In this document: positions 1 through 5,295 of the stretch, piece by piece
Layout: every line of letters starts with the position of its first letter
Position numbering within the stretch: the first letter of the stretch is position 1
Assembly: GCA_021839785.1 (NCBI GenBank)
Contig: JAKCAB010000829.1
Location: 1-7,297 of the forward strand
DNA length: 7,297 nucleotides
Source: a bacterium
GTDB lineage: Bacteria; Verrucomicrobiota; Verrucomicrobiae; Limisphaerales; J093
Direction: 5' to 3'
Made by a program: the position numbers and the translations under genes
The notes under the pieces: model-generated
What the model was told of the DNA's origin: nothing
Databases searched by the model: none
Seen by the model: only the letters and a program-made list of their open reading frames with translations

Positions 1-759
1 GGCGTACAAGAAGTACAGGCCGTCCACGTACACCGAAAACGGGTTCACGTAGTCCGCGTAAAACTTGAAGCCTTCCAGGTTTTGCGTGAGGCCGTGGATG
101 GCGGCGTCGAAGCCCGGGTCGGCGCGCGTGCGGGCGATGGCCTCGCCCTGGCCGGAATCGCGCTCGGCGTCGCGGGCTTCCTCGATGCGGCGCTGGTTCT
201 CGGCGACGGCATCCTGCTGGCGCTGGTAAGCGCGGATCAACTCCGGCCGCGCCTGGTCCACCTCGCCCAAGGCCAGGTAGTTCAAAGCCTCGTAAGTGTG
301 CAGCATGATCTTGTCGTAGCTGCGCCCCTCGTAAGGCAGGTTTTGCTGGTTCGAGAAAATGGCCCCCGCCTCGCGGCCGAGTTTCACCTTGGCCCGGCGC
401 TCGTATTCCTCCATACGCGCGGCCGCGGCGTCGAAATAGCGATTGCTGTCGGCGTACTTCGCCGCGCCGCGCAGGGCGGTGCCGGCCTCGAGGTCCCAGA
501 TCACGGCGTCCTTGGAATTGGCCTTCTTGTCGGCGCGGTGGGCAAAAGCCTCGGCCGCGCGGGCGGCGTTGCCCGCCGTCCAGGCACCGGTCATGTGCTC
601 GGCCTGGCGCGAATACGTCTGGCAGCCGGTGGCCAGCAGGAGCAACGCCGCGATCCACAGCGGCAGCGCGCCGCGCAACGCCACCGCCGCCGAACTGCCG
701 GCAACCGCTGCGCGGTTCGCCGCCAAGCCATCGACAGGTCCAGCCAGGGAATTCCGCAT
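1..759 (-). CDS. COG3014-type lipoprotein with helical TPR-like body (3' end outside window)
   Basis: Reading down from 759, 253 codons are visible and no stop is reached before the window edge, so the C-terminus is missing. The N-terminus has a hydrophobic run ending in a lipobox, LLLLATGC, with Cys46 as the likely lipidated residue, so the protein should be an exported lipoprotein. The body is helical. It contains GRSYDKIMLHTYEALNYLAL, then GEVDQARPELIRAYQRQQ, and near the edge YVNPFSVYVDGLYFLYA. This pattern of YEG.SYD..LLHTY.ALNYL, one TPR-like helix pair and a later NPF..Y motif is what I know from COG3014 proteins of unknown function. The ATG at 759 gives a long 45-residue signal segment. 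A GTG at 684 (codon 26) would give a more usual 20-residue one, MALRGALPLWIAALLLLATG. Neither has a Shine-Dalgarno sequence. It is the last visible gene of the CotH/DUF4956/VTC cluster and may belong to it, but the 166-bp gap leaves room for its own promoter. Lipoprotein call is firm; family call fairly firm; function unknown. Confidence 0.8.
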   Translation of the reverse strand, partial: MRNSLAGPVDGLAANRAAVAGSSAAVALRGALPLWIAALLLLATGCQTYSRQAEHMTGAWTAGNAARAAEAFAHRADKKANSKDAVIWDLEAGTALRGAAKYADSNRYFDAAAARMEEYERRAKVKLGREAGAIFSNQQNLPYEGRSYDKIMLHTYEALNYLALGEVDQARPELIRAYQRQQDAVAENQRRIEEARDAERDSGQGEAIARTRADPGFDAAIHGLTQNLEGFKFYADYVNPFSVYVDGLYFLYA

Positions 760-792
760 CGTCCGAACGAACGGTCCCGGCGCCGAATCATG

Positions 793-834
793 TTTCCGAC
801 GCCGGTCCGGAAAGGCGGATTGTTCCGCGGAAAC
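793..834. promoter_or_regulatory. Cluster of short inverted repeats upstream of the lipoprotein gene
   Basis: Within the 166-bp gap 760-925, a stem pairs 793-800 (TTTCCGAC) with 805-813 (GTCCGGAAA), with one bulged base and a GCCG loop. It is followed by the perfect 10-bp palindrome TTCCGCGGAA at 823-832. Both use TTCC/GGAA half-sites and lie about 34-75 bases upstream of the lipoprotein ATG. They could be a binding site or 5' leader structure. In GC-rich DNA such short repeats also arise by chance. No convincing promoter was found in the gap. Confidence 0.25.
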
Positions 835-880
835 GACGAAGCGCAAGGAGAACACGGCGGCGAGAACGGCCACTGTCAAA

Positions 881-897
881 GCCGACTCGTTGTCGGC
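881..897. other. Small perfect hairpin just downstream of the VTC-domain gene
   Basis: GCCGAC at 881-886 pairs perfectly with GTCGGC at 892-897 around a 5-base loop, 29 bases past the VTC stop codon. On the minus strand no T-run follows, so it is not a classical terminator for the VTC gene. It might stabilise the mRNA 3' end or mark a processing point between the VTC and lipoprotein genes. On the plus strand an ATTTTT run follows six bases after the stem, but no plus-strand gene is supported. Confidence 0.25.
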
Positions 898-925
898 CGC
901 CGCATTTTTCAGGGGCTGGCAGGCC

Positions 926-1615
926 TCAAACCGCGCCGACGCTTTCGATGCCCAACACGTACTTGGAACAGCGGGTGACCCGGAACGGCAGGGCGTTGGT
1001 GATCGCGTTGGCGCGGTCGGCGTGCTGCGGCGCGTACTTCAATTCCAGGATGAGCAGACCGTTACCGGCCGGCCGCGCCGACGACTCGCCGGCCCCGCCA
1101 CGAACGCTCGCGAATTGAAGGTCGGAATCGACGGTGAGGCGGAAGCGGCGGTTGGCGCTCTCGAAATAATGCCGCCAGTAGCGGTTCAGCACCGAAGGTT
1201 CCAAGTGGCGCAAAGCGGAGCGGACCGTCTCGGGCATCCCATCCTGGCCAATCGCCTCGGCAATGGTTTGCCGGAACCCGCCGCCATCGAGGGTCAAAGG
1301 AGGCAGCGCGTGGACCGCTTTGCCGCTGACCGCGCCACGTTTGATTTTGCGTTCGAGCGCCGGCTTTTCCACCTGTCCGGTCAGCGGACCGTACCAGCGG
1401 ATACGCGTCTTCACGCGGTTGGCAGCGCCGCTCACGTGGTCGAAGTAGTCGCGCAGGCCCGGCGAGTCGAGATAGACGTTGTTCACCATCCGCGCCGGGT
1501 AGGTCGCGCGGAACCCGGCCGGGTGCCGCCGCACCAGCGCCAGCGCGTCCGCGAGCGAATGCCCGGCGGCAACGAACTTCAGTTCGTAACGGAGGTTGGG
1601 TGGCGAATCAGTCAC
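926..1615 (-). CDS. VTC-domain (CYTH-fold) polyphosphate polymerase-like protein
   Basis: This 229-residue soluble protein matches the VTC domain, the tunnel-shaped CYTH-like fold that in yeast Vtc4 makes polyphosphate from ATP. Motifs in order are RYELKF (9-14), VNNVYLD (44-50), the basic strand KTRIRWYG (69-76), LERKIKRG (87-94), NRYWRHYFES (144-153), LILELKY (188-194) and SKYVLGI (217-223). By analogy with Vtc4, Arg71/Arg73, Lys90, an Arg at 145 or 148, Glu191 and Lys218 are the likely phosphate- and metal-binding residues; all tunnel positions I can recognise are present, so the enzyme looks intact. It has no SPX domain and no membrane helix, unlike the yeast complex. Start is a GTG 16 bp after the DUF4956 stop; the first ATG (Met43) would remove the essential RYELKF strand, and there is no Shine-Dalgarno. 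Tight spacing implies cotranscription with DUF4956. Activity of bacterial homologues is not established: polyphosphate synthesis is inference, and a triphosphate hydrolase or other nucleotidyl role is possible. Confidence 0.9.
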   Translation of the reverse strand: MTDSPPNLRYELKFVAAGHSLADALALVRRHPAGFRATYPARMVNNVYLDSPGLRDYFDHVSGAANRVKTRIRWYGPLTGQVEKPALERKIKRGAVSGKAVHALPPLTLDGGGFRQTIAEAIGQDGMPETVRSALRHLEPSVLNRYWRHYFESANRRFRLTVDSDLQFASVRGGAGESSARPAGNGLLILELKYAPQHADRANAITNALPFRVTRCSKYVLGIESVGAV

Positions 1616-1631
1616 GGGAGTCTGCGCCCAA

Positions 1632-2318
1632 TCACGCGCCCAGACCGCGGTCTTCCAGGCAACTGATCCGCACGCCGGCGCTGAGTTCGCGCAGGCGTTG
1701 GTTGAACTGCTCCAGCTTGCGAACCTCCTTGAAGTCCACGAAGAACGAGGCCTCCAGCGCTTCTGGCGTTTCGTCCAGGCGGCGCAGGCTCGCGACCGCG
1801 CCGGTGGCCGACAACGCCTCGAGAATCTGGCCGGCGCTCAGCTTGCCCGGCGCGGGGGTGGTCACGGTGACATAAAGGTTCGGCTGGTCGGGCCGGCCGC
1901 GCAGCAGACTGCGAATCGCGATGAAGCCAAGGATTAAAATCAGCGCCACGACCGTGACCAGGCCCTGGCCCGCGCCCAGACCCAGCCCCACGCTGATGGC
2001 GAGGAACAGAAACGCCAATTCCTCCGGCTCCTTGATGGCGGCGCGAAAGCGCACGATCGAAAGCGCGCCCACCAAGCCCAGCGAAAGCGCCAGCGACGAT
2101 TTGACAATGCTGATGATCAACGTCGTGGTCACGGTCAGGAGCAGGAAGTTCCGCGCGAACAGACGCCGGTTCGACAGCGAGGTGCCGAACCGGACGTAGG
2201 CCTGGCCCAACAAAAGCCCCAACAAGGCGGCAACGCCCAGGCTCACGACGAAGCCGGGCAGCGCGTTGACCGTGACAGGATTCCAGAACATTTCGGTGAG
2301 CGAAGGAGGCAGTTGCAT
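1632..2318 (-). CDS. DUF4956 domain membrane protein
   Basis: A 228-residue integral membrane protein of the DUF4956 family. Hydrophobic segments lie at about residues 21-40, 57-78, 101-117 and 119-137, with a further semi-hydrophobic stretch at 76-89 leading into the family hallmark GALSIVRFRAAIKEPEEL (84-101). The conserved VRFR..IK.PEEL loop is charged and probably faces the cytoplasm. Residues 148-228 form a soluble tail with an alternating strand/helix pattern (NLYVTVTT, ILEALSATGAVASLRRL, ASFFVDFKE, VRISCLEDRG), resembling a small ferredoxin/ACT-like domain. Start is the ATG at 2318, 68 bp after the CotH stop, with no Shine-Dalgarno; the stop is 16 bp from the VTC start. The family's biochemical function is unknown to me. 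Its regular neighbourhood with VTC-domain and CotH genes suggests it is the membrane partner of the soluble VTC protein, perhaps the counterpart of the Vtc1-type helices in yeast. That last step is inference. Confidence 0.92.
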   Translation of the reverse strand: MQLPPSLTEMFWNPVTVNALPGFVVSLGVAALLGLLLGQAYVRFGTSLSNRRLFARNFLLLTVTTTLIISIVKSSLALSLGLVGALSIVRFRAAIKEPEELAFLFLAISVGLGLGAGQGLVTVVALILILGFIAIRSLLRGRPDQPNLYVTVTTPAPGKLSAGQILEALSATGAVASLRRLDETPEALEASFFVDFKEVRKLEQFNQRLRELSAGVRISCLEDRGLGA

Positions 2319-2371
2319 TGGTCAGGTTGTGCTGGCGATGTTGATTTAGTCAAAGTCGAATGCCGGTGGCG

Positions 2372-2387
2372 CAACGGCTCAACGGCT
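2372..2387. repeat. 8-bp tandem duplication at the CotH stop codon
   Basis: CAACGGCT occurs twice back to back (2372-2379 and 2380-2387). Read on the minus strand this gives TGAGCCGT twice, so the CotH stop codon TGA is followed by a second TGA eight bases later, out of frame with the first. It is probably a small slippage duplication. The rest of the 68-bp CotH-DUF4956 spacer shows no hairpin, promoter or gene. Confidence 0.5.
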
Positions 2388-4660
2388 CAGGGGTCTTCAG
2401 GGCCGTCGTCCGGGCTAAACATGCCGGGGGGCGGACCAAAACCGGGTCCGCCAGGCGGAAAGCCGAATCCGCCCGGAGGCCCGCCGCGGAACGGCGAGAG
2501 GTCCTTGTCGATGCCGGCGCGGAGTTGGTCTTCGCTCAACACGCCGCTGCGGTCGGTGTTCCACGATTGAAACCAGTTCGCGAAGCCTTGGGTAAATTCG
2601 GCGCGCGTGACCTCGCCATCGTCATCCGCGTCCAGCGCGTTCAGGAATATCGGTCCCAGGAATGTTCCCGGTCCAAAGCCGCCCGGGCCGCCCATGCCCG
2701 GAGGCCCACCGGGGCCGCCGCGTCCGCCGGGACCGCCACCCGGGCCGCCAAAGCCAAAGCCGCCGATCGTCATGCCGGCGGATCTGCCGGCGAGTTGGTC
2801 GTTCACCGACTTTGCCCGCGCGGTCACGAAGCCTTTGATTGGTTTGAGGCCGCCACCTCCGAATCCGCCGGGCGGACCGAAGCGCGGACCGTTGTCGCCG
2901 CCGCTGGCCCCCGGAGGTCCGAAACCGCGGAAGTTTCCGCCGACGGGTGGGCCACCTCCGCCTTGTACCGGGCCGCGCACGATCAACCGGTCACCACTTG
3001 GAGGCCCGCCACCGAAACCCGCCGGGCCAACGCTTTCGCCCGCCACGGCTCTGTCGAAGCGCGCCAGTTTCTCGGCCGATTCCGCCTGCACCGCCGGGCG
3101 GATGGCCGCCGCGACTTCGTCCACTTGTTGGTAGAAACGCTCCGGCCGGAACAGAGTCGGGCCGAATTCCTTCATGCGTGCCCGGTAGAGCCGCTGGAAC
3201 TTCTCCACTTTGAACACGCGATCGAGGAAGCGGATGCCGTCGTCGAACGGCTTTTGGATGCTGAGATTCTCGCGTTGCTCCTGGCTGCCGGCCAGCGGGA
3301 ATTGGCCGAAGGAATGGTCGAGGTCCCACGGGATGAATTGGAACTGGCGCGTCTTCGGGTGCAAATAGACGAGGTAGTTCTGGCCCATCCGGAGAATGCT
3401 GTCCAAGGTGCTCAGCCAGGTGGTCACCGCCATGAACCGCGCGAACTCGTCGAGGTCGAGAAATTCCCCCAGCCGCGCCGCGAACTCGGCGTCGCCCGCG
3501 CGCGACACCAGTTTGCTGAACGCGATCGCGCGCTCGGTCTCCTCAGCCGACACGGGTGTCTTGGGATCGTAGGATTGCCGGTATGCCGCCCAATCGTCGC
3601 CCAGATCTTCAAAAAGCTGCCGCGTCACGGGCTTGAAGAGCGCGCCTTTCTTGGTGCCGAAGCGGTCCCAAGCGAAGCGGTTGTCCACATTTTCAACGAC
3701 CGAATACAAGCCCACGTACTGGTTCGTGTACCGGCCAGCCACGTTGAGATAAACCTGCGCGTAAGCGGTGCGCGAAGCGGGCACGCCGGCGTCGCGAAAG
3801 AGCCGATGCGAGAGCACTTCGTTCATCCAACTCGCGTCCGTGACGCAATTGTGGAGGTTGAGCGTGGTCACGCTGGCCAACTTCCGGCTCGGCACGAAGC
3901 GGTCGAGTTGCACCTTCAGCGAGCGCTTGAGCGAACCCCGCGATTCCATGAAGGTGCCGTTGCCTTTGTAGCGGACGGCCACGTCCTTGAACGTCCGCCC
4001 GGCGAATTCCAAGTCCGCGTGGACGTACGTGAACTCGATGCCCATCGCCGACGCCAAGCCGTTGCGTTTGCCTTCGGCGCCTTGGAGCGGCGGGCCGCCC
4101 ATGCGACCAGCCGGTCCGCCCGGACCTGCGCCGGCGGGGGCGGTGAGCGTGGCGTTCAAGCCCGCGCGCAACTTGTCGGCGTCGAGTTTGCCCGTCGCGT
4201 TGGTGTCGCACGCCTGGAACCACTTTTCGCTCAGCGCCGCAAACTCGGCCTGCGAGAGCCGGCCGTCATGGTTCGAATCGCCTTGGCCCAGGAAAACCGG
4301 GGCGATGAACATCGCGGGACCGAATCCGCCCGGCCCACCCGGCCTGCCACCTCCTGGCCCAAACCCGCCCGGTCCACCGCGCCCGCCGAAGGGGCCGATC
4401 CCGCCTTTCGGCTCCATCGCCTCCCATTGGTCCGGCGCGAAGGTCAGATGAATTTGCCAGACGTTCGTCACGTTGAAGAGCCCGGTAATCGGCACCGTGT
4501 CCGAAACGCCGGCGGCGGGCGCCGTGCTGCGGGCCAGCATCGCGAGACCAAACACCGTCAGGGTCAACAGGCCGCCACCAAGCACCGCCACCGCTCCCCG
4601 CCGGACTTCGGCACGGCGGACGCGCGAATCGAGGATCGCTGCCTGGATACCCGACGACAT
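2387..4660 (-). CDS. CotH-family kinase with two EF-hand modules and Gly/Pro-rich linkers
   Basis: A 757-residue protein. Residues about 22-42 form a hydrophobic segment after an Arg-rich start, so it is a signal peptide or anchor and the rest should lie outside the cytoplasm. The CotH kinase core spans about 60-80 and 205-535. RYKGNGTF (230-237) and Lys249 resemble the nucleotide-binding part; YVGLYSVVENVD (315-326) and LFKP (341-344) are family motifs. TTWLSTLD (413-420) with Asn428 and IPWDLDHSFG (443-452) give a likely catalytic Asp420 and metal-binding Asp446/Asp448, analogous to Asp228 and Asp251 of Bacillus CotH, a protein kinase. EF-hand pairs at 128-163 and 677-712 are each preceded by Gly/Pro-rich linkers; another such linker covers 545-605. 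In each pair the first loop is canonical (D.N.D..S..E; D.D.D..T..E) and the second is degenerate, with Lys163 or Gln712 at position 12. The ATG at 4660 is the first gene start after the 4760-4822 terminator-like repeat, so it probably leads the operon. Kinase fold is firm; substrate unknown. Confidence 0.92.
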   Translation of the reverse strand: MSSGIQAAILDSRVRRAEVRRGAVAVLGGGLLTLTVFGLAMLARSTAPAAGVSDTVPITGLFNVTNVWQIHLTFAPDQWEAMEPKGGIGPFGGRGGPGGFGPGGGRPGGPGGFGPAMFIAPVFLGQGDSNHDGRLSQAEFAALSEKWFQACDTNATGKLDADKLRAGLNATLTAPAGAGPGGPAGRMGGPPLQGAEGKRNGLASAMGIEFTYVHADLEFAGRTFKDVAVRYKGNGTFMESRGSLKRSLKVQLDRFVPSRKLASVTTLNLHNCVTDASWMNEVLSHRLFRDAGVPASRTAYAQVYLNVAGRYTNQYVGLYSVVENVDNRFAWDRFGTKKGALFKPVTRQLFEDLGDDWAAYRQSYDPKTPVSAEETERAIAFSKLVSRAGDAEFAARLGEFLDLDEFARFMAVTTWLSTLDSILRMGQNYLVYLHPKTRQFQFIPWDLDHSFGQFPLAGSQEQRENLSIQKPFDDGIRFLDRVFKVEKFQRLYRARMKEFGPTLFRPERFYQQVDEVAAAIRPAVQAESAEKLARFDRAVAGESVGPAGFGGGPPSGDRLIVRGPVQGGGGPPVGGNFRGFGPPGASGGDNGPRFGPPGGFGGGGLKPIKGFVTARAKSVNDQLAGRSAGMTIGGFGFGGPGGGPGGRGGPGGPPGMGGPGGFGPGTFLGPIFLNALDADDDGEVTRAEFTQGFANWFQSWNTDRSGVLSEDQLRAGIDKDLSPFRGGPPGGFGFPPGGPGFGPPPGMFSPDDGPEDP
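2513..2680 (-). repeat. EF-hand module copy 2 (coding repeat inside the CotH gene)
   Basis: Encodes residues 661-716 of the CotH protein. It aligns without gaps to residues 112-167 (4160-4327): I count 25 identities in 56. Shared blocks are GFGP..F..P.FL, D...DG....AEF, WFQ and the final LRAG. It represents an internal duplication of a Pro/Gly linker end plus two EF-hand loops, one placed before and one after the kinase core. Confidence 0.75.
4160..4327 (-). repeat. EF-hand module copy 1 (coding repeat inserted in the N-terminal part of the CotH gene)
   Basis: Encodes residues 112-167. It is the partner of the copy at 2513-2680. It sits between an N-terminal strand typical of CotH proteins (residues 66-80, VWQIHLTFAPDQWEA) and the resumed kinase core at about residue 205, so it looks like an insertion into the kinase domain rather than a simple terminal fusion. 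A Gly/Pro-rich linker (87-115) precedes it and another (173-192) follows it. Confidence 0.75.
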
Positions 4661-4689
4661 CGGCAGTAAAGACCGGTCGCGCGGGTTTC

Positions 4690-4707
4690 GGTTACGATCG
4701 GGTTACG
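4690..4707 (-). promoter_or_regulatory. Candidate operator: two 7-bp direct repeats at 11-bp spacing upstream of the CotH operon
   Basis: On the minus strand CGTAACC occurs twice, separated by CGAT, giving an exact 11-bp period (one helical turn). The outer flanks TTTCG and CGAAA are inverted. The pair lies 30-47 bases upstream of the CotH ATG. A 7-bp repeat plus 4-bp spacer is the architecture of binding sites for OmpR/PhoB-type response regulators, although the bases differ from the E. coli Pho box. No confident -35/-10 pair could be identified. The rest of 4708-4759 shows only the palindrome CTGAATTCAG (4724-4733). Confidence 0.4.
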
Positions 4708-4759
4708 AAACGCCAGCGCAGCGCTGAATTCAGAAGCACCGGGGCCATTCAAAGCCGCG

Positions 4760-4822
4760 AAAAAAGCCTAAACTCAAAAACTCACAAAGTTTTTCGTTTT
4801 CGGCCCTTTTTGAGTTTCGGCT
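4760..4822 (-). terminator. Probable intrinsic terminator after the rhodanese gene
   Basis: Arms 4765-4780 and 4807-4822 are inverted repeats of 16 bp with a single mismatch, including the perfect 11-bp core AAACTCAAAAA/TTTTTGAGTTT, around a 26-base loop. Read on the minus strand, the stem closes with AGGCT and runs directly into TTTTT (4764-4760), as expected for a Rho-independent terminator. The stem is AT-rich and the loop long, so efficiency is uncertain. It lies 107 bp past the rhodanese stop and 100 bp before the CotH start, separating the two transcripts. The stretch between it and the rhodanese stop (4823-4929) shows no gene or clear signal. Confidence 0.55.
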
Positions 4823-4929
4823 ATGAACCTGGATTCCGCAGCAGCTTGGTCGTGGAACGGCGCAAGCCACGGCCTGACAACGCGGACTCGCGGCTGTGGC
4901 CAGTCGGGGCGATCGCCGGTTCCAGCGGT

Positions 4930-5262
4930 TCAGTACCGTGGCAGCGTCGGATCCACCTCGAGCGACCAGCGGTCGATGCCGCCGGTCAGGTTGAGCAGCC
5001 GCGTGAAGCCGCGCTGGCGCAGCCATTCGACGGCCCGCTGGCTGCGCATCCCGTGATGGCAATAGACGACCACGTCCTTCCCGCGCCAGGCCTCGAGTTC
5101 GGCGCTGCGGGCCGGGAGTTCAGCGAGCGGAATCAGGTGCGCGCCCGGCAATGCGGCGAAGGCGTGCTCCTCCGCTTGCCGGACGTCCAGAAGCCGGGGC
5201 GGCTGCGCGCCACGCAAGCGCGCGGCCAGTTCGGCGGGTTCGATGCTGGAATGGTTGTTCAT
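4930..5262 (-). CDS. Single-domain rhodanese-like sulfurtransferase
   Basis: A complete 110-residue rhodanese domain with no signal peptide, so probably cytoplasmic. Landmarks are LLDVR (24-28), the conserved LPGAHLIPL (38-46), the strand VVVYCHHGMRS with the active-site loop Cys68-His-His-Gly-Met-Arg-Ser74, and the closing NLTGGIDRWS (91-100) followed by VDPTLPRY. Cys68 would carry the persulfide. The CHHGMRS loop and VDP..P.Y tail are typical of the small single-domain rhodaneses often annotated as GlpE/YgaP-like or general sulfur carriers; the physiological donor and acceptor cannot be read from the sequence. The ATG at 5262 fits the usual domain start and lies 33 bp after the GH95 stop, without a Shine-Dalgarno. 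That spacing and shared strand suggest cotranscription with the hydrolase, though no functional link is evident. The terminator-like repeat at 4822-4760 probably ends this transcript. Confidence 0.93.
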   Translation of the reverse strand: MNNHSSIEPAELAARLRGAQPPRLLDVRQAEEHAFAALPGAHLIPLAELPARSAELEAWRGKDVVVYCHHGMRSQRAVEWLRQRGFTRLLNLTGGIDRWSLEVDPTLPRY

Positions 5263-5295
5263 CGAGTTTCGGAGGCAACGAGGCGGACGGACCGC

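Noticed and set aside
591..791. Minus-strand 66-codon frame starting at 791
   Set aside because: It overlaps the lipoprotein N-terminus in another frame and gives an Arg-rich product. The lipobox frame is clearly the real one.
851..879. TTGACA (minus strand, 879-874) as a -35 box for the lipoprotein gene
   Set aside because: The hexamer at 17-bp spacing is CGTGTT, which is not an acceptable -10 box.
82..1666. Two long overlapping plus-strand open frames (82-978 and 443-1666)
   Set aside because: They lie antisense to the lipoprotein and VTC genes, cross gene boundaries, and give low-complexity Arg/Ala-rich products without family motifs.
2666..3028. GC-rich repetitive DNA resembling a tandem repeat array
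   Set aside because: The repetition follows from Gly/Pro-rich linker codons in the CotH gene. There is no constant unit or spacer, so it is neither a CRISPR array nor a separate repeat element.
2607..3134. Plus-strand proline-rich frame
   Set aside because: The prolines are the antisense of the Gly-rich linker codons of the CotH protein; there is no independent evidence for a gene.
2360..4669. A plus-strand open frame of 769 codons almost exactly opposite the CotH gene
   Set aside because: Its product is Arg/Ala-rich with no recognisable domain. It mirrors the GC-rich codon pattern of the CotH gene, whose minus-strand protein has clear kinase and EF-hand motifs.
4724..4733. Perfect 10-bp palindrome CTGAATTCAG between the terminator-like repeat and the CotH gene
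   Set aside because: It is short and isolated with no second copy nearby; it may be chance and cannot be tied to a regulator.
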